From DATBGS01 sp036557885 (GTDB lineage Bacteria; Chloroflexota; Ktedonobacteria; Ktedonobacterales; DATBGS01), in NCBI GenBank assembly GCA_036557885.1, contig DATBGS010000162.1, positions 1 to 64,000 of the forward strand: DNA of 64,000 bases, given 5' to 3'. The position numbers were made by a program, and so were the translations under genes. Below the pieces are notes generated by a model. The model searched no databases. It was given only the letters and a program-made list of their open reading frames with translations, and was not told the DNA's origin. The stretch's first letter is position 1. Each line of letters begins with the position of its first letter. Shown here one piece after another: positions 53,438 to 63,069 of the stretch.

Positions 53438-55144
53438 ATGGAACCACTATCCGCAACCGTGCGCGCGCGCAACCTTGCGCGAATGAAAGATGAGCGCTTT
53501 GATGTCCTGGTCATTGGCGGTGGTGTTACCGGAGCCGGAGTAGCTGTAGACGCGGCAGCGCGGGGATATACGGTTGCGCTCGTTGAGAAAACGGATTTTG
53601 CCAGCGGAACAAGTAGCAAATCAACCAAACTCGTTCATGGGGGCATCCGTTATCTGCCCAACTTTGACTTCGCCCTGGTGCATGAAGCCCTGACCGAACG
53701 AGGTATCTTGCTCAAAAACGCGCCGTTTTTGGTGGACCCGATTGGATTTGTGCTTCCTCTGTATAAAGGCGACCGCCACCCGGTAGGCTTACCCCTGACC
53801 ACGCCAGGTGGCATCGGCCTGCGCTACATCCTTGGCATAGGACTCTGGCTCTATGATCTGCTGGCGGGCAGGCGGAATGTGAGTCGGCACCGTCATCTCA
53901 GCCGCGAAGAGGTGCTGCGCATGGCCCCAACACTGGTGCAACAAGGGCTGAAAGAAGGGTTCATCTATTACGATGCGCAAACCCACGACGCCCGGCTCAC
54001 AATGGCGCTCATCCGAACTGCTGCGCAGCAGGGAGCCGTCATCGCCAACCATGCAGAAGTCACCTCATTCGTTATAGAAAAAGATAAGCTAGCTGGCGCC
54101 GTCATTCGTGACAACCTGAGCAGCCAGGAATTCACCCTGCGGGCACGCCACATCGTCAACGCCACTGGCATCTTCTCCGAAAAAGTCGAGAGCCTGACGG
54201 AAAAAGAGCCAGAGGCCAGTATTGAGCCAAGCAAAGGGGTGCATCTGGTCCTGTCCCGCGAAAAAATCAAGCTGGAAGACTTCGCGGTCGTGTTACCGGA
54301 AACTGATGACCGACGCATCCTCTTCATTGTCCCCTGGGGTTCACGTGTCATTTTCGGCACCACCGATACCGGCTCTGGCGATCTCAACCATCCGGTTGCC
54401 ACCCACGCAGACGTTTCCTATTTGCTGAAACACCTGAACCGCTACCTCTCCATCAACCTCACCACTGATGACATCATCAGCACCTACGCTGGGTACCGAC
54501 CGCTGGTGCAGCCTGGGCGCGGCACAAAGCACTCTCCAGCAAAACTTTCGCGCACCCACGCCGTGCTTGAAAGCCAGTCCGGTCTGGTGACGATTGTTGG
54601 GGGCAAGCTGACGACCTACCGGCGCATGGCCCAGGACACCGTTGATGTTTTGAGCCGACGCGATGGCTCTGCAACTATTCATCCAACACAGCACCTGCTG
54701 TTGTATGGCAGCGTAGGGTGGCCTGCGGCACACCAGGACCTGCAAGCAGAGGGAGCCAGGCTGGGGCTTTCTGCAAAAACTATCAAACACTTAGCAAAAA
54801 GCTACGGGTCCGAAGCAGGGCAAGTGCTGAAGCTGATCGAAGAGGATGCTTCGCTGGCGCAACTGCTCATTGACGATCTTCCCTATATTCGCGCTGAAGT
54901 AGTGCATGCCTGCCGCGCAGAGATGGCAATGACGCCCTACGATGTGCTTGCGCGGCGCACCTCGATCACCCTTGAAGATCACCAGCGCGGGCTGGGCGTG
55001 GTTGATACGGTAGCCGCGCTGATGGCAAAAGGGCTGAATTGGTCATCAGACCAGCAACAGGCGCTGGTTGAAGAATTTCGGGCGGCTATAGGCGAAGCAC
55101 TGGCAGCCGAAACAGAGGTGGGAACCACCTCCAAACCCACGTAG
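53438..55144 (+). CDS. glpD: Aerobic glycerol-3-phosphate dehydrogenase
   Basis: 568 residues from ATG 53438, chosen for AGGAGG seven bases upstream. FAD motif VLVIGGGVTGAGVAVDAAARG, KTDFASGTSSKSTKLVHGGIRYL, VPWGSRVIFGTTDTGSGD and a C-terminal helical domain of GlpD/GlpA type. It oxidises glycerol 3-phosphate to dihydroxyacetone phosphate at the membrane and passes electrons to quinone. It is co-transcribed with glpK; together they form a glycerol catabolic unit. Confidence 0.96.
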   Translation: MEPLSATVRARNLARMKDERFDVLVIGGGVTGAGVAVDAAARGYTVALVEKTDFASGTSSKSTKLVHGGIRYLPNFDFALVHEALTERGILLKNAPFLVDPIGFVLPLYKGDRHPVGLPLTTPGGIGLRYILGIGLWLYDLLAGRRNVSRHRHLSREEVLRMAPTLVQQGLKEGFIYYDAQTHDARLTMALIRTAAQQGAVIANHAEVTSFVIEKDKLAGAVIRDNLSSQEFTLRARHIVNATGIFSEKVESLTEKEPEASIEPSKGVHLVLSREKIKLEDFAVVLPETDDRRILFIVPWGSRVIFGTTDTGSGDLNHPVATHADVSYLLKHLNRYLSINLTTDDIISTYAGYRPLVQPGRGTKHSPAKLSRTHAVLESQSGLVTIVGGKLTTYRRMAQDTVDVLSRRDGSATIHPTQHLLLYGSVGWPAAHQDLQAEGARLGLSAKTIKHLAKSYGSEAGQVLKLIEEDASLAQLLIDDLPYIRAEVVHACRAEMAMTPYDVLARRTSITLEDHQRGLGVVDTVAALMAKGLNWSSDQQQALVEEFRAAIGEALAAETEVGTTSKPT

Positions 55145-55175
55145 ACAGAAGAAGCATGGCCCCACGTCATAAGTA

Positions 55176-56195
55176 TTACTTCAAGAGCGTGGGCGGAGTA
55201 GAAATGCCTGGTTCCAGACCGTTGAGGCTCTGACCGCCGAACACGATCGCCCCTTCCAGATTGGTGCCACGCAGATTGGCCCCGCCCAGCCTGGCCCCGG
55301 TCAAGTTTGCTCCGTTCAGATTGGCCCCCACCAGCTTTGCCTCGGTCAGGTCCGCGCCACTGAGGTTGGCATCCTCCAGATTTGCGCCCAGCAGATTGGC
55401 CCGGCTCAAGTTCGCGCCGTGAAAATCAGCGCCGCTCAGGTTGGCCCCCACCAGCTTCGCGCCCTCCAGATTCTTGCCGCTCAGATCAGCGCCTTCCAGA
55501 TTTGCTCCGCGCAGGTCAATGCCCCGCAGGTCTGCCCCAAGACCGCTGAGTCTTGCGCCGAGTCCGCTGAACAGGCTTCCAGGACCGCCAGAGGGGATGA
55601 CCTGCGCCGAGCCGATCAGCATCATTTGATGGATGGTGAGATGCGGAGCCGAGGCCGCGTCTGGTCCTTCCGCCGGAAACTCTTCTTCATCGAGCAAAGC
55701 AAAGATGCCATTGCGCTCCTCGTCCAGCGCTTTATTTTCACCAATCAGCGTAAACTGCCGCACCGTCACATTGATAGTGCGGGGCACATAGATTTTGGCC
55801 TCGCCAATCAGCGAATAGACCTCCAGCAGCGCTTGCGGTGGGATGATTGCCAGCCGCAGATCGAGCTTGAGCGCGCCAATGCCCATCAGCACGCGGGTGC
55901 GCTGCCCCATTTTCCAGGGGCGCCGCATGCGCTTTAGCTCCCCAATCACATTGAGCATCCGCACCTGGCGCGGCACGCTTGCCAGCGCTGGGGCGGCTGG
56001 CGTAAGCGGGTCCAATGCCGTGTGTGCTGAGTTCGCTAATTCCTGGACAATCCCCCGGCATTCTTCCGGTGTTTGCGCCTGGATCAAGGCGTTGAGCGCG
56101 TATTCAAACTGCTCAAAGGAGAGCAAGCCCTGCTCGTAGCGGGCGCGTACCTCCTGAATAGCTTCTTGTTGGGGAGTCACTGCCGGTTGCTGCAT
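55176..56195 (-). CDS. SHOCT-like/LiaF-like/pentapeptide-repeat fusion protein
   Basis: 339 residues from ATG 56195 (GGAGG upstream). Residues about 10-42 form a short helical segment resembling SHOCT/DUF1707 (EVRARYEQGLLSFEQFEYAL). The middle (about 75-205) resembles the LiaF/cell-wall-active response beta domain (LMGIGALKLDLR, YSLIGEAKIYVP, LTIHQMMLIGSA). From about 215 to 320 run about 20 pentapeptide repeats A(D/N)LxG that should form a right-handed beta helix. No membrane helix is present, unlike LiaF. The combination suggests a cytosolic scaffold that senses envelope stress. Unusual fusion; function unknown. Confidence 0.8.
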   Translation of the reverse strand: MQQPAVTPQQEAIQEVRARYEQGLLSFEQFEYALNALIQAQTPEECRGIVQELANSAHTALDPLTPAAPALASVPRQVRMLNVIGELKRMRRPWKMGQRTRVLMGIGALKLDLRLAIIPPQALLEVYSLIGEAKIYVPRTINVTVRQFTLIGENKALDEERNGIFALLDEEEFPAEGPDAASAPHLTIHQMMLIGSAQVIPSGGPGSLFSGLGARLSGLGADLRGIDLRGANLEGADLSGKNLEGAKLVGANLSGADFHGANLSRANLLGANLEDANLSGADLTEAKLVGANLNGANLTGARLGGANLRGTNLEGAIVFGGQSLNGLEPGISTPPTLLK

Positions 56196-56453
56196 CTGCT
56201 GTCCTCCATAGGTTTTGATTTGCTTACCCTCCTGGCAAACTACGCAAATCATAGGCTTCAAGTTGCGGTGCGATCAGGGTTCAGCAAAAAATCGGCGCAG
56301 TGCTTGGGTCACCTGTTCCGATTCTGCTTCCATAAACAACAGTATAGAGGGCAAGATGGTGAGCTAGCATCACCCTGGGCGGGTGATAAATCGGGTGATT
56401 TCACTGCGGTCACTATGCTATACTGGCAACAAAGTAGTTGCTGGGAGGCATTG

Positions 56454-57764
56454 ATGCGAGAACCTGACTGGATGGGGCACCAGGGGGCGCGACCTTCTGT
56501 CTCACCTGCTCGCCAACCTCGTCGCGTATCCTGGATTATCGCCGGGGGAGTGTTCGGTGTTGGGTTGGTGGGCTTACTGGTGGTAGTGGCTCGGAATATC
56601 ATCCTCGCAACGGTTGCCACCGTCGTTGTAGTGACTGCCGCGCCAGCTTTTAGCCCGACAGTTGCCGGGTCAACTTCAACTCCTCTGCCCACTCAGGCAA
56701 TTGATGCCTACATCAGCCACCTCTCAGAACAGCAGCAAATCGGGCAACTTCTCATGCTTTCTGTCTATACCAATGTCTATTCCTCTGCGCTGGATGGTCC
56801 GCTCCAGCAGGCGCAGGTGGGCAGCGTCATCTTCTTTCCCAACCATAACGGGGGGCCGCTGATGCCCACAACGCTATCCGGCCTCAAGCAGCTTATCAGC
56901 GCTCTGCAAGCCCACGCAACCAGCCCACTCCTGGTCGCCACCGATGAGGAAGGCGGCGACGTAGACCGCCTCGCGCCATACTATGGTCCTTCCCCCGCGC
57001 CTTCTGCTTTGACCGAAACTGGCAATCCGCAAAACGCCTATAACCAGGCAAAGCTAGACGCGCAGCACTTGCATGAAGTGGGCATCAACCTGGATTTTGC
57101 CCCCCTTGCCGATGTGTATCAAGAAGGCGCCATTGACCCCAGCCGCATGTTTGGCACGACGACGGGACAGGTGATAAGCTATGCCGGAGCATTCCTGGAT
57201 GGCTTGCAGCAGAATGGGATTGCGGGCACGCTCAAACACTGGCCGGGCATTGGCGCTGTTCCCGCCAACCCTGATTTTGCGCTGCCCACGCTCAATCATA
57301 CCCAGGCCCAACTCAACGACACTGATTTTGCTACGTTTCGGGCCTTGCTCTCCCACCAACCCGACCTGATTATGGTCACACACGTTATCGTGCCCGCCTA
57401 CGACCAGAAGAATCTGGCCTCCCTCTCGCCAGAGTTGATTGATGGGGTGCTGCGCGGTCAACTAGGCTATCAAGGCGTGGTTGTTACGGATGCAATGGAA
57501 GCCAGGAGCGTGACCGAGTTCATGCAACAGCAGGGCTACACCGATCCCGCGCAAGCCATTGGCGAGGCCAGCGTGCGGGCGATTCTCGCGGGCGAAGACC
57601 TGATCGAGTGCCCTGTAGACCCGGCCCTTGCGCAAGGAGTAATCACCGCCGTAACGCAGGCGGTTGTCTCCGGGCGGATTTCGCAGGAGCGGCTGCGGCA
57701 GTCGCTGCGGCGCATCATCAGCTTAAAAGTGCGCCTGGGACTCCTGACGTTACCCCAGTCGTAG
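56454..57764 (+). CDS. Membrane-anchored glycoside hydrolase family 3 protein
   Basis: 436 residues from ATG 56454 (GGGAGG five bases upstream). A membrane helix (about 27-63) anchors the N-terminus; the catalytic barrel follows. GH3 landmarks: QQIGQLLMLS, LLVATDEEGGDVDRL, NLDFAPLADV, GTLKHWPGIG (KH-F-P-G-x-G motif with Trp for Phe), and GVVVTDAMEA with the nucleophile Asp. This fits the beta-N-acetylhexosaminidase (NagZ-like) branch, but located outside the membrane, so a role in peptidoglycan or chitin hydrolysis at the surface is likely. It is divergent from the pentapeptide gene. Confidence 0.88.
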   Translation: MREPDWMGHQGARPSVSPARQPRRVSWIIAGGVFGVGLVGLLVVVARNIILATVATVVVVTAAPAFSPTVAGSTSTPLPTQAIDAYISHLSEQQQIGQLLMLSVYTNVYSSALDGPLQQAQVGSVIFFPNHNGGPLMPTTLSGLKQLISALQAHATSPLLVATDEEGGDVDRLAPYYGPSPAPSALTETGNPQNAYNQAKLDAQHLHEVGINLDFAPLADVYQEGAIDPSRMFGTTTGQVISYAGAFLDGLQQNGIAGTLKHWPGIGAVPANPDFALPTLNHTQAQLNDTDFATFRALLSHQPDLIMVTHVIVPAYDQKNLASLSPELIDGVLRGQLGYQGVVVTDAMEARSVTEFMQQQGYTDPAQAIGEASVRAILAGEDLIECPVDPALAQGVITAVTQAVVSGRISQERLRQSLRRIISLKVRLGLLTLPQS

Positions 57765-57873
57765 TAAATAGTGCCTGACAATCCTCCAAAACAGCATCTT
57801 TGTTTTCGCAACCCAGCGCTAATTTCCGCTTGAAGATGCTGTGCAAGAATGAGATTGCAGTGAGAGCAAACAG

Positions 57874-57902
57874 TTGACATTGTTCAGGGTATTGGCTACT
57901 AT
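57874..57902 (+). promoter_or_regulatory. Predicted promoter of the STAND gene
   Basis: TTGACA (57874-57879), 17 bp, TACTAT (57897-57902), start near 57909 and a 60-nt leader to the ATG. Confidence 0.6.
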
Positions 57903-57969
57903 AGGGAGCGACTTTCTTGTAGAGCCTCCTTCCTGATGAGTTGAGGCAATTTGGAGCATTGGATAGTGC

Positions 57970-60900
57970 ATGGAACTTGAGCAAATCCCCACCTCTGGCG
58001 ATACAAATATCAGCACCAGCGGACCAGTTACCGGCAAGAACTTTATTATCGGACAAGGTACCATCAGAGTCTTTGAGGTGGTACAGCAGTTCATAGGCGA
58101 CGCAACTGGCCCAACGACCGACTACGCCACGCGCCTGGAGCATTTTTACCGCGCCTACCTGGGGACAGAGGAGCATCCTGTGCCCTTTGGTGGGCGGAAT
58201 GACGAGCTGCGCAGGTTTGATGCGTGGCTGGAAGCTGAGGGAGCGCCTCCTTACCTTCTGCTGGCGGCGCCCGCCGGTCGTGGCAAATCCGCCTTTCTGG
58301 TACAATGGCATTCTCGACTTCTCACCCGCTCTGACCTGACTGTGACCTTTTTCCCCATCAGTGTGCGATTCCGCACGCATCTGGCCGGAGTCGTCTTTCC
58401 CACGCTGGCAACACGCCTGGCAGGATTTCATGGCGAGCAGTTGACGATCACCCCCAGCACACCCCAGGAAGTCTGGCGCGAGTATTTTGCCGCGTACCTG
58501 GCGCGTCCTCTCCCAGATGGGCGCCGTCACCTGCTCATATTGGATGGGCTGGATGAAGCAGCAGACTGGGAGATTACCGAAGACCTCTTTCCAGTGCTTC
58601 CACCCGATGGCCTCCGGGTCATCGTCTCAGCCCGGTACCTGGCGGGAGATCGTGATGCGGCCCCCTGGCTACGTCGCCTGGGCTGGGAAGACTCAGGCTA
58701 CGCACAAACGCTGGAACTGGGGCCACTCTCCCAGGCTGGTGTGGCAGAAGTGGTACAGACATTCGCGCCAAAGCCTGGGCAGGAAAACGGGCGCGCATCC
58801 GTTGCCCGCGAACTGCACCGGCTGAGCGAAGGCGATCCGCTGCTCGTTCACCTGTACCTGGAACACCTGCGAGAGCAGCAAAGCGAAGATGCCTCTCTCC
58901 ATCCCAAAGACCTGCAAGCCATCCGCCCTGGCCTGGAGGGATATTTTAATCACTGGTGGCAGGATCAGCGGCGGCTCTGGGGCCAGAACGCGCCCCTGCG
59001 CGAGCCAGCAGTCCAGGAAGTGCTCAACCTGCTCTCGTGCGCTATGGGTCCATTGAGCCAGGAAGCGCTGCTCGCGCTTGCTCCACCCGAACGCGGGCTT
59101 TCTACCTGGATGCTTGAAGAGACACTGCGTCCCCTGCAACGCTTTGTTCTGGGCGACGGACGACAGCAAGGCTACACCCTCAGCCACCCTCGCCTGGGTC
59201 AATACTTCTATGACCAGCTTTCCAGGCCAGAGCAGCAAGCCAACGAAGGGCGCTTCCTCAAGTGGGGGCAGCAAACCCTCGCGGCCCTCACTACTGGTCA
59301 GGTCGCGCCGGAGCATGTGTCTCCCTATCTCGTGCAATATTATGGCGCTCATCTGGCGCGGGCAGGCGCGGGAACCGATGCGCTGCTGGCGCTCGTGAGT
59401 GCTGGCTGGCAACAGGCATGGGAAGCCCTGGAAGGCGCTTATGCCGGGTTTCTCGGTGACGCGGCACGCGCCTGGCACGCCGCTGAGCAAGCTGATGAAG
59501 CCGCTATACTGGCAAAAAAGCCCACGCCATATCTTGGCGAAGAAGTGCGCTGCGCCCTGTGCCACGCCAGCATTAACAGCATGGCGAAACACCTGCCAGG
59601 TGAATTGCTGCTGGCGCTGGTGAAAGAGGGCCTCTGGGCACCCGCGCAGGGATTGGCGTACGTGCGCCAGATTCCAGACACTCGACAGCAGGCTCAGGCG
59701 CTTGTGGACCTTACGCGCCTTGTGGAGGGTCCACTGCAAGGGGAACTGGCTCATGAGGCGTTGGAGCGCGTGCTTCTGGTGAGCAATGGCACGCGCCGCT
59801 CCGAATTGCTCGCCAGGTTGCTCCCCTACCTGCCCGGAGACATTCAGGAGCAGCAGATAAGCAAAGCGTTAGAAGCGGCCACAGCGAGCAGCACCCTCAC
59901 TGATCGCGCTGCTATGCTGCTGGCCCTGGCGCCCGCGCTCGCAGAACCCCATCAAGAACAACTCTGGCAAGAAACCCTGGATACTGCCCGCGCCATTCCT
60001 CATCCCACCAACCGCGCGCGGGCGCTGGCAGCCCTGGTATCCGCGCTGCCCGAATCCAGCCGGGGAAGCGCCTTCGAGATAGCGCTGGATGCCGCCAGCC
60101 AGATTGACGATGAAGCCCATCGCTCTCAGGTGCTGGCCTCCCTCGCCGTCGTCGTCCCAGAGCGCCTGCAACGCCAATTGCTCTTGATGACGACTTCCAT
60201 GCAGAATCGGACGAACCAGACCCGTGTCCTGGTAGCTCTGACACCCGCCCTGCCAGATGCGAGGAAGCAGCAAATTCTCGACGCCATTCACGCGCTGCCA
60301 ACTCGTGATGATCGGCTGCCACTGCTCCTCAACATCATCCCCGCGTTGCCTCTTGAGATGCTGCGGCAAGTGCTGGAACGTGTCAAGGCAATCGTGTACA
60401 GCGCTGATCGCGCCCGGCTGCTCAGCACGCTGGCGCCTTGTATGCCCGAACATGAGCAGCACGAAGTCTGGCAACTGGCCTGGGAAGCAGCAACAGCCAT
60501 TACCCACGAGGCCAGCCGAGCCAAAACGCTGGCAAGCATGGCTCCAGAACTGCCCGCCGCGCTCAGGCACCAGGGATTACACGAGGCGCTCCAGGCCGTG
60601 CGCGCTATCTGGGATACATCGAGCAGGGCCGAAGCGCTGATGGCCCTGGCTCCAGCAGCGTCGGAGGGAGCGCGACTTGATCTACTTGGCGTCCTCCAGT
60701 CGCTTCCCGCCAAAGAAGAGCGTCTGCATCTTCTGACGCACCTGGCTCCGCATCTGGCGCCAGAGCAAAAAGAGCAAGTCCTTGCAGAAGTGCTGACAGA
60801 CGCGCTCGCGATTCGCACCAAAGATGAACGGCTCCATCTCTTGCTGGAACTCGCGCCCGTGCTAACCGGGGAACCCATGAATGCGTTGTTCGCCTACGCG

Positions 60901-61857
60901 CAAGGCATCAAAGACGAAGACAGTCGGGTAGCATTACTTTCGGCGCTGGCGCCCACCCTGCCAGAAATACTCCAGCGCGAGTTGCTGCACAACATCAAAT
61001 CCATCAAACAGGCCGTAAACAGAGCGCCTGTGTTAATCAAATTGATAAGTGGCTCAGCGGGCGAACTCAAGCAAGCCATCATCAAGGAAGCGCTTCAGAC
61101 GGTTCAAGCCATCAAAAATGAGATGAGCCAGGCAAGCCTGCTTGCAAAGCTCGCGCCAGACCTCCCAGACGACCTGCACCAGCAGGTCGTCGGCAAAGCG
61201 TTCACACAAGCATCGGCCCTTAAAAATGAGCACTACCAGGCCCAGGTGCTCGCAGAGCTTGCGCCTGCGTTGCCTGAGAACTTGCAAGAGCAGGCGTTGA
61301 GTCTTGCGCTGAGTCTCAACTATGGCCCTGACCGGACGCAAGTTCTGGCGGCGCTTCTGCCAGTCGTCCCTGAGCCGCGCAGACAGGCTGTGCTGCAAGA
61401 AACCCTCGCAGTGGCTGATACCCTCAAAGAAGATGTGAGCCGGTTGGAACTCTTCATCAGCATTGCCCAATTTCTGCCCGGTAAACACATCGAACAACTC
61501 TACGAATCCATCCAATCCGTGAAGCAGGACGCAAAGCGCGTAGAATTGTTGCTGGCTCTGGCGCCGAGGCTACAAGGTGCCTTACTTGAGCAAGTGCTTC
61601 CCTCCATCCAGGCCCTCATCAATGAGACAAAACGGACGGAAACCCTCGCCCAAGCCGCGCCTCACCTGGCTCGCTTGCCGACACCGCTCCTGTACACGTA
61701 CTGGCGCAGCATGCTTCACGCCGCATCTCGTCGAACACGCGGAAGCGTTCTGAAAGACCTGGCCGCGCTACAACCATTCATCCTCGCTCTCGGCGGACAG
61801 CCAGCCATAGAGCAGACGTTTCAGGCAATTCGAGAGGTCGGCCAGTGGTGGCCGTAA
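57970..61857 (+). CDS. STAND/NACHT-type ATPase with long alpha-solenoid
   Basis: 1295 residues. The first ~40 residues are a Gly/Ser/Thr-rich beta segment with FIIGQGT at 25-31. A P-loop domain follows: Walker A APAGRGKS (100-107, Lys106) and Walker B LLILDGLDE (188-196), the NACHT-style acidic end, with the sensor region SARYLAGD. After winged-helix-like sequence (about 330-480), residues about 560-1290 are a run of helical repeats of about 35-45 residues with a recurring R-x-x-x-L-x-x-L-A-P-x-L-P-E core, expected to form a large superhelix for ligand recognition. STAND proteins oligomerise upon trigger binding and are frequent in anti-phage or death systems. The small gene 48 bp downstream shares the N-terminal FIIG motif. 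Confidence 0.88.
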   Translation: MELEQIPTSGDTNISTSGPVTGKNFIIGQGTIRVFEVVQQFIGDATGPTTDYATRLEHFYRAYLGTEEHPVPFGGRNDELRRFDAWLEAEGAPPYLLLAAPAGRGKSAFLVQWHSRLLTRSDLTVTFFPISVRFRTHLAGVVFPTLATRLAGFHGEQLTITPSTPQEVWREYFAAYLARPLPDGRRHLLILDGLDEAADWEITEDLFPVLPPDGLRVIVSARYLAGDRDAAPWLRRLGWEDSGYAQTLELGPLSQAGVAEVVQTFAPKPGQENGRASVARELHRLSEGDPLLVHLYLEHLREQQSEDASLHPKDLQAIRPGLEGYFNHWWQDQRRLWGQNAPLREPAVQEVLNLLSCAMGPLSQEALLALAPPERGLSTWMLEETLRPLQRFVLGDGRQQGYTLSHPRLGQYFYDQLSRPEQQANEGRFLKWGQQTLAALTTGQVAPEHVSPYLVQYYGAHLARAGAGTDALLALVSAGWQQAWEALEGAYAGFLGDAARAWHAAEQADEAAILAKKPTPYLGEEVRCALCHASINSMAKHLPGELLLALVKEGLWAPAQGLAYVRQIPDTRQQAQALVDLTRLVEGPLQGELAHEALERVLLVSNGTRRSELLARLLPYLPGDIQEQQISKALEAATASSTLTDRAAMLLALAPALAEPHQEQLWQETLDTARAIPHPTNRARALAALVSALPESSRGSAFEIALDAASQIDDEAHRSQVLASLAVVVPERLQRQLLLMTTSMQNRTNQTRVLVALTPALPDARKQQILDAIHALPTRDDRLPLLLNIIPALPLEMLRQVLERVKAIVYSADRARLLSTLAPCMPEHEQHEVWQLAWEAATAITHEASRAKTLASMAPELPAALRHQGLHEALQAVRAIWDTSSRAEALMALAPAASEGARLDLLGVLQSLPAKEERLHLLTHLAPHLAPEQKEQVLAEVLTDALAIRTKDERLHLLLELAPVLTGEPMNALFAYAQGIKDEDSRVALLSALAPTLPEILQRELLHNIKSIKQAVNRAPVLIKLISGSAGELKQAIIKEALQTVQAIKNEMSQASLLAKLAPDLPDDLHQQVVGKAFTQASALKNEHYQAQVLAELAPALPENLQEQALSLALSLNYGPDRTQVLAALLPVVPEPRRQAVLQETLAVADTLKEDVSRLELFISIAQFLPGKHIEQLYESIQSVKQDAKRVELLLALAPRLQGALLEQVLPSIQALINETKRTETLAQAAPHLARLPTPLLYTYWRSMLHAASRRTRGSVLKDLAALQPFILALGGQPAIEQTFQAIREVGQWWP

Positions 61858-61905
61858 AGAGTAGTTCACCTCACCTCTCACTTACAAGGACATCAGGAGA
61901 AGTAC

Positions 61906-62364
61906 ATGAGCGATAATCAGCAACGCCCAATGGGTCACCGGGTAAACGTCAACATCAGCGGGCAGACAAGCGGAGAAAGTTTCATCATTGGGGCTGGCAC
62001 CGTGAACACGATCACCAACAATAATGGGCCGTCCATAACGCCCATTGATCTTGAGACGCTTAAAAAGAGCCTCGTTGAACTCTACGGCCATTTACCGAGC
62101 GCGGGCCTCCCAGCCGAGACACAGATGGAGTTGCAAGCCTCTATCTACCAGTCAAAAAAGCTCCTTGAAGGCAGAGAACCTCCAAACGAAGAAGTTGCCA
62201 ACACAGTGAAAAAAATTGGCGAGAGCCTGCAACAGGCTAATGTCGCCATCGAGCATGGCTCTCAACTCGCCAGTACAGTCGTGAAGATGGCAACCATCCT
62301 GGGGCCTGTGGTTGTCGGCGGAGCGAAAGTCGTCGCTGCCTGGTTTGGGGTTCCATTGCCCTAG
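61906..62364 (+). CDS. Small partner of the STAND ATPase, shared FIIG-x-GT motif
   Basis: 152 residues; ATG with AGGAG upstream. VNVNISG...SGESFIIGAGTVN (FIIGAGT at 26-32) matches the STAND protein at nearly the same position (FIIGQGT at 25-31). The middle is helical (about 48-120; LETLKKSLVELYG, QASIYQSKKLLEG). The C-terminus from about 125 is a hydrophobic/small-residue helix (MATILGPVVVGGAKVVAAW) that could insert in a membrane. Probably in one operon with the ATPase gene. A homotypic contact between the shared segments, with this protein as effector, is inferred. Confidence 0.7.
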   Translation: MSDNQQRPMGHRVNVNISGQTSGESFIIGAGTVNTITNNNGPSITPIDLETLKKSLVELYGHLPSAGLPAETQMELQASIYQSKKLLEGREPPNEEVANTVKKIGESLQQANVAIEHGSQLASTVVKMATILGPVVVGGAKVVAAWFGVPLP

Positions 62365-62372
62365 CGCGTCTC

Positions 62373-62987
62373 TTAGCTGGCCTGGCCCCGCGCTCGCGCC
62401 AGAATCTCCTCAACCACTGCTGTCTTGGCATCGGCATAGTTTTGGGTGTACTTCCAGTTCTGGCCCGCCAGTTCACGCTTGGTACGCTCGTAAAGCTGGC
62501 GATCATCAGGGTGGCTGCGCAGCCAGTTGCGAAAGAGCAGCATGCGGTTAATCTCTGAGCATCCCTCCGAGAAAACATGCAAGTTGACGGCCCTATCTGG
62601 CCGATTGAACATGCGGTGTTCGTACCAGTCTGGCTCTCGGACGCGCAGCACATAACCAGCAGCTTCCAGGGCAGGAACATACGCAGGCTCATCGGCAGAG
62701 TTTGCCACCACCAGCAGCACATCAATTCTTGGCTTGGCAGCCAACCCAGGCACTGAGGTCGAGCCGACGTGTTCAATCAGCAGCACCCGTTCGCCCAGCG
62801 CAGCCCGTATCTGCTCAGCCTCGCGCTCGAAGAATCGCGGCCATGTGTCTTCGTAGTCAACAAGCTCAATTGGCCCATTCAAGGGCACAAGTTCCCCAAC
62901 CTGCACGGCCCGAAGCTGCTCCTCCGTCATCGGGGCGGGCTGTCTCTCTTTCGAAGAGTCTTCAGTAGTGGGGGTATTGTCAGGCAT
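62373..62987 (-). CDS. GrpB family (UPF0157) nucleotidyltransferase-fold protein
   Basis: 204 residues. The GrpB core is evident: IELVDYEDTWPRFFEREAEQ, LIEHVGSTSVPGLAAKPRIDVLL (nucleotidyltransferase-like G-S and D), and NLHVFSEGCSEINRML, then FRNWLRSHPDDRQLYERTKREL. The first ~35 residues are a disordered Pro/Thr/Glu-rich extension. The family is fused to or near CoaE in some bacteria; biochemical activity is unproven. It is convergent with the small STAND partner, only 8 bp between stops. Confidence 0.9.
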   Translation of the reverse strand: MPDNTPTTEDSSKERQPAPMTEEQLRAVQVGELVPLNGPIELVDYEDTWPRFFEREAEQIRAALGERVLLIEHVGSTSVPGLAAKPRIDVLLVVANSADEPAYVPALEAAGYVLRVREPDWYEHRMFNRPDRAVNLHVFSEGCSEINRMLLFRNWLRSHPDDRQLYERTKRELAGQNWKYTQNYADAKTAVVEEILARARGQAS

Positions 62988-63069
62988 TAGAAGCTTCTCT
63001 CAATCCTAATCAGCGCTCGTAACGAGCACGCTTTCAAGCTTAGTCCTTTAGCTTACCACTGCTGTCAAC

